Below, one piece after another: positions 1-8,630 of a DNA stretch of 64,000 bases. How positions within the stretch are numbered: the first letter of the stretch is position 1; each line of letters starts with the position of its first letter. The notes beneath the pieces are model-generated. The model ran no database searches. It saw nothing but the letters and a program-made list of their open reading frames with translations, and had not been told where the DNA came from. The translations under genes were made by a program, and so were the position numbers. The DNA comes from Flavobacterium gillisiae. Its GTDB lineage: Bacteria > Bacteroidota > Bacteroidia > Flavobacteriales > Flavobacteriaceae. The stretch is taken from assembly GCF_900107635.1 (NCBI RefSeq), contig NZ_FNRD01000005.1, forward strand, positions 206,420-270,419, written 5' to 3'.

Positions 1-89
1 GTTTAAGGGATGAAATTTTTTGTAGTACAAATTGTAAATCTGCGCTACCATAGTACAGACATATGGGACGTTTAATCCTCCATAAATAC

Positions 90-806
90 TTATATTTTTT
101 CATTTACAAGTGCTTCCAAGTCAATAGAATTGTTAACTGTATTTTTCTCTTGTTCTAAATTCATTCCCGCTTTTATGTTTGTATCATAATGTAATTTGAT
201 AATTTGTTTATCGCTCTTTGAAAAATTATCATTATTATCTGTAGAATATTTGTAAAACAAACTAAAGGAATCATCATTAACACCTAACAAACCTAATGAT
301 TTTAAAAACAAATTTTTAAGGTAAAAAGTTCCATGATTGTATTTCTGAATCTTGGACGGAACAATACAAAAACTTGTTTTCATTAATTGATATTGTTTAT
401 TGTAAGTTCTATTGCTCCAGTTACTCATTTTAAAATCTACAGCTAAAGGAAGTTTGTTTTTTGTCGCTAAAAAATAATCTTTTAACTCTCCAAAAAATAC
501 AGTTATTTGAACATCAGATCCATCCGTTGCTTCAACTATTTTCATTCCAGTAAGAAGTTCTAAATCTGACAGAAAACTATCCCACTTCTTTTTTGACATG
601 TATGTAAACTCTCCTACAATTTGATATTTTAAAGTATCTTTATTTTCCCATTTCATCAAAGGGAATTGGTAATTATTTACCGTCCAGTTTGCTACTTTTA
701 AATACTCAGTTGATAACACTGCTGCTTTTTTAGATTGGGCCTGTGCCAATTGGAATACTACTAAAGCGAGCACTAGACTTAATTTTAAATTAAAGATTTT
801 CTTCAT
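90..806 (-). CDS. Secreted DUF2927-like protein
   Basis: A 238-residue protein with an N-terminal signal peptide (Lys-Lys, then a hydrophobic stretch to about residue 23 ending AQAQS), so probably exported. The C-terminal third (about residues 165-215) has a pattern like the DUF2927 family: a helix ending in LGLLGVNDDSFS, then SKSDKQIIKLHYD and KAGMN, close to the family's 'S-x-x-D...L-Y-D...GM' ending. No HExxH zinc motif is visible, so peptidase activity cannot be claimed. Its neighbour downstream on the same strand is a serine hydrolase, but 128 bp and a repeat remnant separate them, so an operon is unlikely. The family call is from remembered motif shape only. Confidence 0.6.
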   Translation of the reverse strand: MKKIFNLKLSLVLALVVFQLAQAQSKKAAVLSTEYLKVANWTVNNYQFPLMKWENKDTLKYQIVGEFTYMSKKKWDSFLSDLELLTGMKIVEATDGSDVQITVFFGELKDYFLATKNKLPLAVDFKMSNWSNRTYNKQYQLMKTSFCIVPSKIQKYNHGTFYLKNLFLKSLGLLGVNDDSFSLFYKYSTDNNDNFSKSDKQIIKLHYDTNIKAGMNLEQEKNTVNNSIDLEALVNEKI

Positions 807-845
807 TTTTGATTTTATGATATGGTATTGGCAACAATTTTAATT

Positions 846-930
846 AATTAATATTTGATATTGTCTGGCGGCACAAGAGGGACACTAGCGGCTGCAGAGA
901 CACGCTTTTCTGCAATTTATCGAGGATCTT
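846..930. repeat. Degenerate intergenic palindromic repeat
   Basis: An intergenic stretch with words shared with the 2556-2796 repeats (GGCACAAGAGG, ACTAGCGGC). It contains a small inverted repeat, TGCAGA at 893-898 and TCTGCA at 909-914. It probably belongs to the same degenerate repeat family and may act as a weak terminator or insulator between the two flanking genes. Confidence 0.35.
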
Positions 931-934
931 CTTG

Positions 935-2452
935 TCACTTTTTCAATAATTCGTCAATTTTCAAAAGCATTTCTTTTGCGTTTTGGTTTGTTGGCTCTAA
1001 TTCTAACACTTTTAAATAATCGCTTTTTGACAACAAGTATTCCTTTTTATTAAAATAGGCTTCCCCACGACTATCATACACATTTGATGAATTTGGAAAT
1101 TCATTGACATTTAGGCTGAAAATTTTAATGGCTGATTCTAAATTTGCATCTCTTAGAAATTCGTAGCCCAATTGATTGAGTTCACTTTCATTAGAGAAAT
1201 TGTATTCATTACTCTTATTTTCTTTAAGATTTTTGTAGAGTGCAATGCCTTTATCAATGTTGCTTTGGCTTTCTTTTCTTATCGTTAAAGAAATAGATTC
1301 TTTTTGGGATTCCAATGGGTAGTTTTTCCAATTATTTACACTTGCAATACTGTTAACTATTTCGTTTATAATCGTTGATACTCTCCCATTTGTCATAACT
1401 ACTACCCCGTTTCCATCTTCAAAACTACCTACGTAATAGCATACAAAGCCTTCATTACCGCCACTATGCCCAAAATATTTTACCCCATTAAAATCATTTA
1501 AGAATACTCCGAAATTAGTATCTAATCTTTTTACAGACATTTCTTTAGATAGTATTTTATTTGACTTTCCCAATAAGGACAATTGCGTTTCAATAATATA
1601 TTTTGATAGATCCGTTGGATTTGTCCATAAGCCAGCTGCAGCTTTTTCGGGATATATATGGTACTTTCCTACCACTTCTTTATCTATATTATATCCTGTT
1701 GCAAGAATATTTTCTTTCTCTTTGGCGGGAGGTTGATTAAAAGAACTGTTGCTCATTCCTAATGGAGTTAAAACATTGTTTAGCAGATAATCTTCGTATT
1801 TCGCTTCCGTGGTATTCTCCAGAATTAATTGGGTAATCGTCGTTCCACCTCCTGAATATTGAAATTTTAAACCAGGTTCAAATATAGACCGAACAGCATT
1901 AGAATTAGAAGGTTTTAATCCGTCAAGGGTTTCTATTGTCGTTGGCAATTTTTCTCCCTTTGCATAGCCTTGGAAGCCGCCAACAGATAAACCTGCCGTA
2001 TGGTTTAATAAATGTGCTATTGTTATTTTCTTACCCTTAGAAATAGAATCGTACGGGAATTTCCATTCTTTTAAATAAGTATTGATGTCATCATCTAATC
2101 CTAATTTCCCTTCTTCCACTAGTTTTAATATCGCTAAACTATTGAAAGATTTACTTATGGAAGCCGCTTGAAAAAGAGTTTGTGTTGTTGCTAGTTTTTT
2201 CTCACTACGATCTGCATAACCGTATGCTTTTATCCATTCTATTTTATAATCTTTAATTACCGCGATACTTACCGCATTTACGTTGTAAAACGCCATTCTT
2301 TCTTTTAATGACCATTTTTTGTTTTTAGATTTATCCCAATGGTTTAAATCGTTTTCAATTAAATGTATCTTATCATTTACTTTTTGTCCAAAAGTGCTTA
2401 CTGATAAAAACACTATTGCTAATACTAAATATAAGGTTTTAGATAATTTCAT
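935..2452 (-). CDS. Serine hydrolase, class C beta-lactamase-like fold, with C-terminal TPRs
   Basis: A 505-residue exported protein (signal peptide to about residue 22, SVSTFGQ). The catalytic SxxK motif is SISK at residues 98-101. The second motif is Tyr-Ser-Gly at about residue 199 (FQYSGGGTT), and HSGGNEG at about 329 fits the third (KTG/HxG) box. This pattern is that of the beta-lactamase/DD-peptidase/esterase family (PF00144); the substrate cannot be read from sequence and could be a peptide, ester or lactam. Residues about 420-505 form two TPR-like helix pairs (RGEAYFNKKEY, LELEPTNQNA), a common extension in Bacteroidota homologues. It appears monocistronic. Confidence 0.88.
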   Translation of the reverse strand: MKLSKTLYLVLAIVFLSVSTFGQKVNDKIHLIENDLNHWDKSKNKKWSLKERMAFYNVNAVSIAVIKDYKIEWIKAYGYADRSEKKLATTQTLFQAASISKSFNSLAILKLVEEGKLGLDDDINTYLKEWKFPYDSISKGKKITIAHLLNHTAGLSVGGFQGYAKGEKLPTTIETLDGLKPSNSNAVRSIFEPGLKFQYSGGGTTITQLILENTTEAKYEDYLLNNVLTPLGMSNSSFNQPPAKEKENILATGYNIDKEVVGKYHIYPEKAAAGLWTNPTDLSKYIIETQLSLLGKSNKILSKEMSVKRLDTNFGVFLNDFNGVKYFGHSGGNEGFVCYYVGSFEDGNGVVVMTNGRVSTIINEIVNSIASVNNWKNYPLESQKESISLTIRKESQSNIDKGIALYKNLKENKSNEYNFSNESELNQLGYEFLRDANLESAIKIFSLNVNEFPNSSNVYDSRGEAYFNKKEYLLSKSDYLKVLELEPTNQNAKEMLLKIDELLKK

Positions 2453-2555
2453 AATTTAAGTGTTAGTTATAATTAGATTCTACTGTTTATTTAAATAATC
2501 CCTCAATTATGGCTATTTCTATTGTTTAAGTGTTCATTTTATAGTTGACATTCTT

Positions 2556-2796
2556 TGCGGGCACAGATTGCAAAGCTGCGATAACTTTGTGGTCATAGAA
2601 CCAATTACTATTAATAAACACTATTTATTATATCATCTTGTCATTTCGACAAAGGAGAAATCTCCGTTTGCTATTTCTATATAATTACTCAATTTTATGA
2701 GCACAGATTGTAAATCTAAGCAAGATTTACGGTCCTATTTTAAAAACGGCGGGGTATTCTTTGCGGACACAAGCGAGACGCTTGCGCTAGCTTGGG
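2556..2796. repeat. Cluster of degenerate palindromic intergenic repeats
   Basis: The 358-bp gap between the serine hydrolase and the next gene contains several hairpin-forming repeat relics and no gene. GTAAATCT-AAGCA-AGATTTAC (about 2709-2729) is a perfect 8-bp stem. CAAGCG-AGA-CGCTTG (about 2769-2783) is a perfect 6-bp stem. A CAAAG/CTTTG pair sits at about 2572-2591. The words GCACAGATTGNAAANCT recur at about 2562 and 2701, with a weaker copy at 29-48. A separate motif, TCATTTCGACAAAGGAGAAA, lies at about 2640. These look like dispersed flavobacterial intergenic repeats. Confidence 0.5.
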
Positions 2797-2810
2797 GAAA
2801 ACGTAATTAG

Positions 2811-3224
2811 TTATTTTGCCTTATTGAATTTTGTTATTATATTTTTAATTTCTTCAGGAATCTCGCCAATGAGGTTTACCCTTCTCAACTTATTATTTTT
2901 TAACTTGATATCAATAAATACATTTCCAAATCTTTGTTTTAGCGCAATTGAATGGACTTCATTATTTTCAATCTGGCTTTTGCTTGTTCTAAGCAATGTT
3001 AAGATTAAGATTAGAAAATAGGCGATTCCAATAAACAAACCCGACCAAAGTAAGAATTCATCACCCGTTTTTATATACCTTAAAACCGACATCGTTCCGT
3101 AAAACGTCCAGCAAATGGAAGAAAATAATTGGATCCTAATTTGTTCTTTTGAATCGTCAGCAATAACTATTTTATTTTCATCAAAAGTGATTTCACCATT
3201 TTTGATTATATAATTCTGTTCCAT
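2811..3224 (-). CDS. Hypothetical membrane protein (two TM segments)
   Basis: A 137-residue protein of unknown family. It has a charged N-terminus, two hydrophobic segments at about residues 33-52 and 56-79 that should form a membrane hairpin, and a basic C-terminal domain (KQRFGNVFIDIKLKNNKLRR). There is no signal peptide. It is the last of four single genes on this strand (2811-6432) and is the only one not followed by a recognisable ~120-bp repeat of the type found between the others. No function can be inferred. Confidence 0.7.
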   Translation of the reverse strand: MEQNYIIKNGEITFDENKIVIADDSKEQIRIQLFSSICWTFYGTMSVLRYIKTGDEFLLWSGLFIGIAYFLILILTLLRTSKSQIENNEVHSIALKQRFGNVFIDIKLKNNKLRRVNLIGEIPEEIKNIITKFNKAK

Positions 3225-3241
3225 AGAGATGTTTTTTTTTC

Positions 3242-3360
3242 TAACGTCTCGCGACTTTTAGATGGTTTGTGCTTCTTAAGCACTGATTTTTAGGCTTAAC
3301 AAAAACTTGATACGAAACGATAATTACACTAAACCACAGCTAGCTCAAACGGCTGTTATA
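3242..3360. repeat. ~120-bp palindromic intergenic repeat, copy A
   Basis: This is the most diverged of three related copies (A 3242-3360, B 4010-4130, C 5104-5226). Shared words are TAACGT at one end, CGAAACGATAATT-like and CACTAAACC in the middle, and AGCTAGCTCAAACGGCTGTT at the other end. On the minus strand it lies directly after the stop codon of the 3356-3988 gene, and that TAA stop lies inside the repeat end. The position after each gene recalls integron attC sites, but the core heptamers do not match the consensus cleanly. Confidence 0.6.
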
Positions 3361-3988
3361 AACAGATTTTGTTGTATTCTTCTACAACTTTTAGGATATC
3401 ATTCTTTCCGTAAATGTGGGCTTCTAATTTGGAAACCAAACTAGGGCAATCGCTAAAATATTCGATAGCTCTGTTATTGAACGAACGTGAGATACGGGCT
3501 GTAGCCAGAGGGCTTGCTGCTAGTTCATTTTCCCGCAAAATATAAAATTCATTGAAATCAGTTGTAGAATAATTCCACATTCCTCCACTGACTCCGCTAG
3601 AGGTCATATAGCCGCCAGATGATATACTGACATTTCTTGCATATAGATTTGCTTTTCCTTTGGTTATTATTTTAAATAGCCCTTTTTTAGTCTCAGATAA
3701 ATTTATATATTCAAAATAGGCAACTTCAGAATCCGAATTTTTAAAAATGACTTTGTCTACTTGACTTTCGCCATATTTTACTTTTTCAGATTTACGATCT
3801 TTTCTGAAACTTATTTTTTCTTCCCCATTTATAGATACAAGATTTTTCGAAATCATAGGTACACGAATTTCACCGACGAGTGTATCCGCATTTTTTAGGA
3901 TTAACTGACCTTGTGTCCAATCATATTGACCATATCCAGCCATTGCTATCATGTTGATAAAAAGTAATAAGGTAATTTTTGTTTTCAT
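3356..3988 (-). CDS. Hypothetical exported protein
   Basis: A 210-residue protein with a signal peptide (residues 1 to about 20, IAMAGYGQ) followed by a mostly beta-strand-like sequence (LILKNADTLVGEIRVPM). The opening 'G-x-I/L-x-L-x-x-G-D-T-L-x-G-x-I' pattern is frequent in exported Bacteroidota proteins of unknown function. The stop codon overlaps the end of repeat copy A, and repeat copy B lies upstream, so the gene with its trailing repeat forms a compact unit. No catalytic motif is visible. Confidence 0.75.
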   Translation of the reverse strand: MKTKITLLLFINMIAMAGYGQYDWTQGQLILKNADTLVGEIRVPMISKNLVSINGEEKISFRKDRKSEKVKYGESQVDKVIFKNSDSEVAYFEYINLSETKKGLFKIITKGKANLYARNVSISSGGYMTSSGVSGGMWNYSTTDFNEFYILRENELAASPLATARISRSFNNRAIEYFSDCPSLVSKLEAHIYGKNDILKVVEEYNKICL

Positions 3989-4009
3989 TCGTTGTTCTTT
4001 TAAAATTGT

Positions 4010-4130
4010 TTACGTTTCGCCACTTTGAGAGGACTGGAAGTTCGTGACCGCTCAATTTTCGGCTTAACGAAAACTTGATGCGAAACGACAATTCCACTAA
4101 ATTCCAGCTATATCAAAACAGCTGTTACAG
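4010..4130. repeat. ~120-bp palindromic intergenic repeat, copy B
   Basis: Close to copy C: both contain CTGGAAGTTCGT, CCGCTCAATTTTCGGCTT, GATGCGAAAC and TTCCACTAAA. The arm near 4030 (TTTGAGAGGACTGGAA) can pair imperfectly with the arm near 4102 (TTCCAGCTATATCAAA). About 120 bp of unassigned sequence separate this copy from the stop codon of the next gene at 4251. Confidence 0.65.
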
Positions 4131-4250
4131 GCTGGTTTTTTTCGCCGAAATTATGATTTTAACGGCAAACTTTTCAAATTTATGTTGGCAGATTCTACCT
4201 TTTATATTTTCTATTTGCTATTCCAATTTACGTTTCAACGTCATTTCTTT

Positions 4251-5057
4251 TTAAAATTTCAGTCCTGCTTTTATGTCTTCCGGAATCTGCTGTTTGTTTT
4301 CTATTTGTCCATAAAATTTTAAAGCTTTTTGTTTCATTTTTTCGTCATTTATAATTTCAGAAACTTTGAGTAAACATAATGAATAGTGTATTTTAAAGTT
4401 CTCATCTTTTTTATAAGTTGAATAACATCTTTCTAAATATTCTAAACCTTCATCGTAATTTTTGTTTTGAGATAATAAAACGCCTTTTAGAAATATTACT
4501 TCGTCTTTTAATTTTAGATTTGATAATTTGTATTTTTCAATTGCGATATTTATATTTTCTAATCCCTTATCTACATCTCCAAAAATAGGAGAAGTTAATG
4601 CAAAACCATAATAACCTTCAGGATTTTCAGGAAATAAAGTAATTATTTCATTATACTTTTTTCTAGCAATTTTTAATGATCTATCTTGACCTAATCTTAA
4701 TCCTTCAGAAGCTAAATTTATTTTAAATTCTAATGTTTTTTTTGATAAACTGTCAGCCATTATATAGCAAGCTATTGCCTTTTCGTCATTCAATAATCTC
4801 AAAGTGTATCCCGTAAAAAAAATTGCATCACAAAATGTCTTGTCAGTTTTGTATGCCTTAAAGAAAATATTTGAAGTTATTTTGAGATATTTTGGGCTTA
4901 AAGATTTATTTAAATATAAAGTTTCAATACCTAAATTAAAGAGCTTCATCGCTTCGGGATTTTCAGATTTACAATACAAGTTTTTACCCTCGAAGTAATC
5001 TTGAGAAAAAGTTAAATTAAAGCTTAATATTAGTAAAGTAATAATGATTTTTTTCAT
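4251..5057 (-). CDS. Exported TPR-repeat protein
   Basis: A 268-residue protein with a signal peptide (residues 1-18, LSFNLTFSQ). The rest is alpha-helical with TPR spacing, for example AMKLFNLGIETLYLNKS, KKYNEIITLFPENPEGYYGF, EGLEYLERCYSTYKKDENF. TPR proteins act as protein-binding scaffolds; no partner is evident. It sits alone between repeat copies B and C on the minus strand. The start is the Met that gives a proper signal peptide. Confidence 0.75.
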   Translation of the reverse strand: MKKIIITLLILSFNLTFSQDYFEGKNLYCKSENPEAMKLFNLGIETLYLNKSLSPKYLKITSNIFFKAYKTDKTFCDAIFFTGYTLRLLNDEKAIACYIMADSLSKKTLEFKINLASEGLRLGQDRSLKIARKKYNEIITLFPENPEGYYGFALTSPIFGDVDKGLENINIAIEKYKLSNLKLKDEVIFLKGVLLSQNKNYDEGLEYLERCYSTYKKDENFKIHYSLCLLKVSEIINDEKMKQKALKFYGQIENKQQIPEDIKAGLKF

Positions 5058-5103
5058 TTTAAATATTTCTATTTTCTATGCAGTTTTTTGGTTCAACTTG
5101 CCT

Positions 5104-5226
5104 GTAACGTTTTGCTGCTTTGAGATGGCTGGAAGTTCGTAACCGCTCAATTTTCGGCTTTGCAGGATGCTGATGCGAAACAATAATTCCACTAAACTCC
5201 AGCTAGCTCAAAATGGCTGTTGTGCG
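5104..5226. repeat. ~120-bp palindromic intergenic repeat, copy C
   Basis: Starts TAACGTTTTGCTGC and ends AAAATGGCTGTTGTGCG. The internal arms TTTGAGATGGCTGGAAGTT (about 5119-5137) and AACTCCAGCTAGCTCAAA (about 5196-5213) are imperfect inverted repeats that could fold one strand into a long hairpin. On the minus strand it begins within about ten bases of the stop codon of the TlpA-like gene at 5236. Confidence 0.65.
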
Positions 5227-5235
5227 ATCGGCATA

Positions 5236-6432
5236 TTATTGATAGTTATAGAATTCGATTTCTTTTGAAACTTTTTCCAAGCGTAAACCATATTCTTTTA
5301 AGTCATTAATTAATTCGGGGAATGTACCTTTTCTAATTATAAAGTCTAAGTTCTTATCTTGTTCTGTTTCATTAAATATTATTATTTTATGATAATTACC
5401 AACATCTCTAATTAGTGTTTCAATATTAGAATTTGAAAAAATAAAATGTGTTGTGCTGCTACCACTATGTTTTTGTTTCTCTTCTTGATTAAGGGAAAAG
5501 TTTAATTTTTCAGTATTTTCTACTTTTAGATTATAAACTTCTACTTTTTTAACTTCTACTTTTTCTGTTAAGTTTAAGGAGGTTAATAGATTGTTCTTTA
5601 ATACTTTACTATGTTCGTTTATCTCAATTTTATTTAAATTTTTGTAGAAAATATTATATTTATTTTGAACTAACTCATTTGGAATACTAATTTGATATTC
5701 AGGCTTTTTGATGATTTTTGAAATCATGGACTTTAAATTATTATTTAAGTCAATGTATTTTCCTTTCCATAAGGCATCGAATGCCATAACATCGTCATTT
5801 TCAGCTGCATTTATTACGCTAAAAACATAATAAGCTTTGCTGTCTTTCAAAAGTTCTAAAGTGATATCTATACTGTTTGCCGGTTCTTGTTCTTCGGTTA
5901 CTTTTTCTTGCTTCTTTTCTGTAGGTAAAGTTAAATTTCCCTTTGAAATGTTTGTTCCGTTCAAAAAGTTTTCAATTACTGAACTATTTAATTCAGTTGG
6001 TATTCCAATCCATCTTATAATTCCTTTATTATCTATTAAAACAGTATGTGGTATTTCGTCAACATTAAAATTAGCTTCATTTAATTTTGTTTGATCAGAA
6101 ACGACTACCGTTTTAAATAGTATTTTTTCGAGTGTTCGTTTTGTTTTTTCTGGTTTTTCGTAAGTCATAGAAAGAAAAAGTAAATCTTTTCTATTTTTAA
6201 AATTATCATGTAATTCATTTAAATGCGGTACAGCGCTTAGACAAGGTGCGCACCAAGTAGCCCAAAATTCAAGAACTATAAATTTACCTTCAATATTTTT
6301 ATCTTTCGGAGTATTTAAGATATAATCTGTAATATTTAATTTTGGCGCTTTATCACCAACTTTTAAAGTGTCTTGCGAATAAAGATTTCCGCCTAAGAAA
6401 ATAAGAAGGATTAGAACATTGATTTTTTTCAT
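5236..6432 (-). CDS. TlpA-like thiol-disulfide protein with DUF3738-like C-terminal region
   Basis: A 398-residue exported protein (signal peptide to about residue 19, GGNLYSQ). Residues about 25-165 are a TlpA/ResA-type thioredoxin domain with the redox pair WCAPC (Cys61, Cys64) in FWATWCAPCLSAVPHL and a cis-proline region EIPHTVLID. It should work outside the cytoplasm, reducing or exchanging disulfides. The second half (about 190-398) lacks thioredoxin motifs. Its VEVYNLKVENTEKLNF stretch and final LINDLKEYGLRLEKVS resemble DUF3738, a pairing known in Bacteroidota. Repeat copy C follows its stop codon. Confidence 0.8.
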   Translation of the reverse strand: MKKINVLILLIFLGGNLYSQDTLKVGDKAPKLNITDYILNTPKDKNIEGKFIVLEFWATWCAPCLSAVPHLNELHDNFKNRKDLLFLSMTYEKPEKTKRTLEKILFKTVVVSDQTKLNEANFNVDEIPHTVLIDNKGIIRWIGIPTELNSSVIENFLNGTNISKGNLTLPTEKKQEKVTEEQEPANSIDITLELLKDSKAYYVFSVINAAENDDVMAFDALWKGKYIDLNNNLKSMISKIIKKPEYQISIPNELVQNKYNIFYKNLNKIEINEHSKVLKNNLLTSLNLTEKVEVKKVEVYNLKVENTEKLNFSLNQEEKQKHSGSSTTHFIFSNSNIETLIRDVGNYHKIIIFNETEQDKNLDFIIRKGTFPELINDLKEYGLRLEKVSKEIEFYNYQ

Positions 6433-6924
6433 TATTTTGGTTTTTGATTATTATTTTTCTCCAGCGCAATGCTGTCGCACAACTAGTATATAACATAAAG
6501 TATATACCTCTTTTTATTAAATTCAATCTTTTTCCTAGAAACAAAAATCCACAACAAAAACAAATGCACTGCATCTTCTTGTTGTGGATTAATTTTGTTT
6601 TTCGTGGTTTTCAAATGTAAGATTTTTTTGTCCAAATTAAAGCGCGACTTATTAACAACTTAATACTACTTATGAGTTATAAAGTTTACTTAGTCGCTTT
6701 TTTAGTTAGTAGTAGCATCCGATAATTGTTATTGGTTTTATTTCATTTGTATTTTTATGTAAAAGCTCTTCCTTATTAAGAAGCAGCGTCACAGAGAGAA
6801 TCGCAGTATTTGTTTGATTGCTTCGTTATTTCCTTTCCATTGCTCATACCCTAATAGCAATGAAAAATATGTGGATTAGCGGTGTTTTTACTTTCATGAT
6901 TAGGAAACACATTCGTGATTTCTA
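6433..6924. other. Gene-free spacer
   Basis: I find no convincing gene on either strand between the TlpA-like gene and the structured element at 6925. The longest hidden reading frame (about 6860-6925 on the plus strand) is only about 20 codons and has no supporting features. The sequence is AT-rich with no strong terminator. Confidence 0.4.
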
Positions 6925-7032
6925 GACCTGATGGAAGCGGCATCCTCTTTATCCCGGCTTTTCGGGATAAAGAGATATAGCAGACAGCAGGAACTATCGG
7001 GCTTGAAGCCACAATCGCTCTGCTCCTAAAAT
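6925..7032 (+). ncRNA. Candidate structured RNA (possibly Flavo-1 class)
   Basis: The core is a perfect 12-bp inverted repeat, CTCTTTATCCCG (6945-6956) and CGGGATAAAGAG (6963-6974), with a six-base loop. It is flanked by an outer pairing, CCTGAT (about 6927-6932) with ATCGGG (about 6996-7001), and purine-rich GGAAGCGGCAT and GATATAGCAGACAGCAGGA segments. The arrangement 'GATGGAAGCGGCATCC-hairpin-GATATAGC-GACAGCAGG' is one I recognise as recurring in intergenic regions of Flavobacteria. The Flavo-1 assignment is from memory and unverified, and the transcribed strand is not certain. There is no T-tract, so it is not a simple terminator. Confidence 0.4.
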
Positions 7033-7274
7033 ATATTTTAAGGCTATTCTTTTGAAAATCATTTCTTTATAAAAATGAACTTTCTATCCAATTATACATT
7101 ATTCCTTAACTAAAATGTTTTTATTGTTGGTATTTTGACACAAATTCATTAAATTAGTGCTTTATACTTCCATTATTTTAACAAATAAATAATAAACTTA
7201 ATCTTATAGCATACTAGAATTATATTCCAATACCAGAAAATCATAAGTAATACCCACTAAAAATAAATTAATGT
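7033..7274 (+). promoter_or_regulatory. nqr operon upstream region
   Basis: An AT-rich leader before nqrA that should hold the promoter of the operon. I do not see a clean TAnnTTTG element, so no start site is proposed. Confidence 0.3.
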
Positions 7275-8630
7275 ATGAGTGAATATATTAAAATTAAACG
7301 GGGATTGAATCTCAAATTGATCGGTGAAGCTGCTAAGACAGTATTAGACCTGCCTGTGGCGGAAATATTTGCTATAAAACCAAAAGATTTTGTGGGGCTA
7401 ACACCCAAATTATTAGTGAAAGCTGGTGCCAATGTAGAAGCCGGAACTCCGCTATTTTACGATAAAAACAATAAAAAAATTCAGTTTTGCTCTCCCGTGA
7501 GTGGTGAAGTAATTGAAATTCTTCGTGGCCAGAAAAGAGTTATTTTAGAAATAAAAATCCTTGCCGACAGGGAAATAAAACACCTTACATTTACTAAATC
7601 AAATCCCAACCAACTTTCTCGAAAAGAAATCATTGACCAACTATTGAATAGTGGTGTTTGGCCGTTTATCCGCCAACGTCCTTATGGAACTATAGCGAAT
7701 CCAAGCGAGAGCCCAAAAGCCATCTTCATATCTGCCTTTGACACGAATCCATTAGCTCCTGATACTGATTTTATCATGTCAGGGAAAGAATCTTATTTTC
7801 AAACGGGAATTAATGCCTTGCAGCAATTAACGACTGGAAAAATACATTTAAACGTTCAAGCGAATACCGCCCCTGCTCCTGCTTTTAGTCAGGCTCAAAA
7901 TGTACAAATCAATACGATATCTGGTCCTCATCCAGCGGGAAATGTTGGCGTTCAAATTCACCACATTGATCCTATTAACAAAGGAGAAGTAGTTTGGTAC
8001 ATCAATCCACAAGATGTAGTCATCATGGGAAAATTATTTGACGAAGGACTATTTGATGCTACTCGAATTCTTGCAGTAACAGGTTCTCAGGTCAACAACC
8101 CTAAATATTATAAAACCATTGTAGGTTCGTCTGTAAAAAATATTCTTTCGGAAGCAGGGCTAAAAAAAGGCGACAACAGAATCATCAGTGGTTCTATTTT
8201 GTCTGGTAGCCAAATTCCAGCTGACGGTTTTTTGGGTTTTTATGATTCTCAAATTACTGTAATTCCTGAAGGAAATGAATATGAATTTATGGGTTGGCTA
8301 GCGCCCGGTTTTGATAAGTTTAGTGTTTCTCGCACTTTTTTCTCTTGGTTGACACCAAATAAGAAACACGATTTAAATACCAATTTACATGGCGAAGAAC
8401 GTCCTTTTGTAATGACTGGACAATATGAAAAAGTGTTTCCGATGGATATTTATCCTGTACAACTTTTAAAATCAATCTTAATTGAAGACATCGATATGAT
8501 GGAGAAATTGGGAATATATGAAGTAGTAGAAGAGGATTTTGCGCTCTGCGAATTAGTCTGTACATCCAAGATCAAATCGCAAGAAATCATACGTCATGGT
8601 CTTGATATGGTACGAAAGGAGTTTAGTTAA
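7275..8630 (+). CDS. nqrA: Na+-translocating NADH:quinone reductase subunit A
   Basis: A 451-residue peripheral subunit of the Na+-NQR complex, which couples NADH oxidation and ubi/menaquinone reduction to Na+ export across the inner membrane. The N-terminus IKIKRGLNLKLIGEA and the segments GTPLFYDKNNKKIQFCSPVSGEV (lipoyl-like hammerhead), PFIRQRPYG and ALQQLTTGKIHLN are typical of NqrA. The length matches the family. The start is ATG 7275. It is the first gene of nqrABCDEF, but the next gene follows only after a 352-bp gap with a repeat. Confidence 0.96.
   Translation: MSEYIKIKRGLNLKLIGEAAKTVLDLPVAEIFAIKPKDFVGLTPKLLVKAGANVEAGTPLFYDKNNKKIQFCSPVSGEVIEILRGQKRVILEIKILADREIKHLTFTKSNPNQLSRKEIIDQLLNSGVWPFIRQRPYGTIANPSESPKAIFISAFDTNPLAPDTDFIMSGKESYFQTGINALQQLTTGKIHLNVQANTAPAPAFSQAQNVQINTISGPHPAGNVGVQIHHIDPINKGEVVWYINPQDVVIMGKLFDEGLFDATRILAVTGSQVNNPKYYKTIVGSSVKNILSEAGLKKGDNRIISGSILSGSQIPADGFLGFYDSQITVIPEGNEYEFMGWLAPGFDKFSVSRTFFSWLTPNKKHDLNTNLHGEERPFVMTGQYEKVFPMDIYPVQLLKSILIEDIDMMEKLGIYEVVEEDFALCELVCTSKIKSQEIIRHGLDMVRKEFS

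Noticed and set aside
3242..5226. Calling the repeats true integron attC sites
   Set aside because: The core heptamers match GTTRRRY only partly and there is no integron integrase in the window; kept only as a hypothesis.
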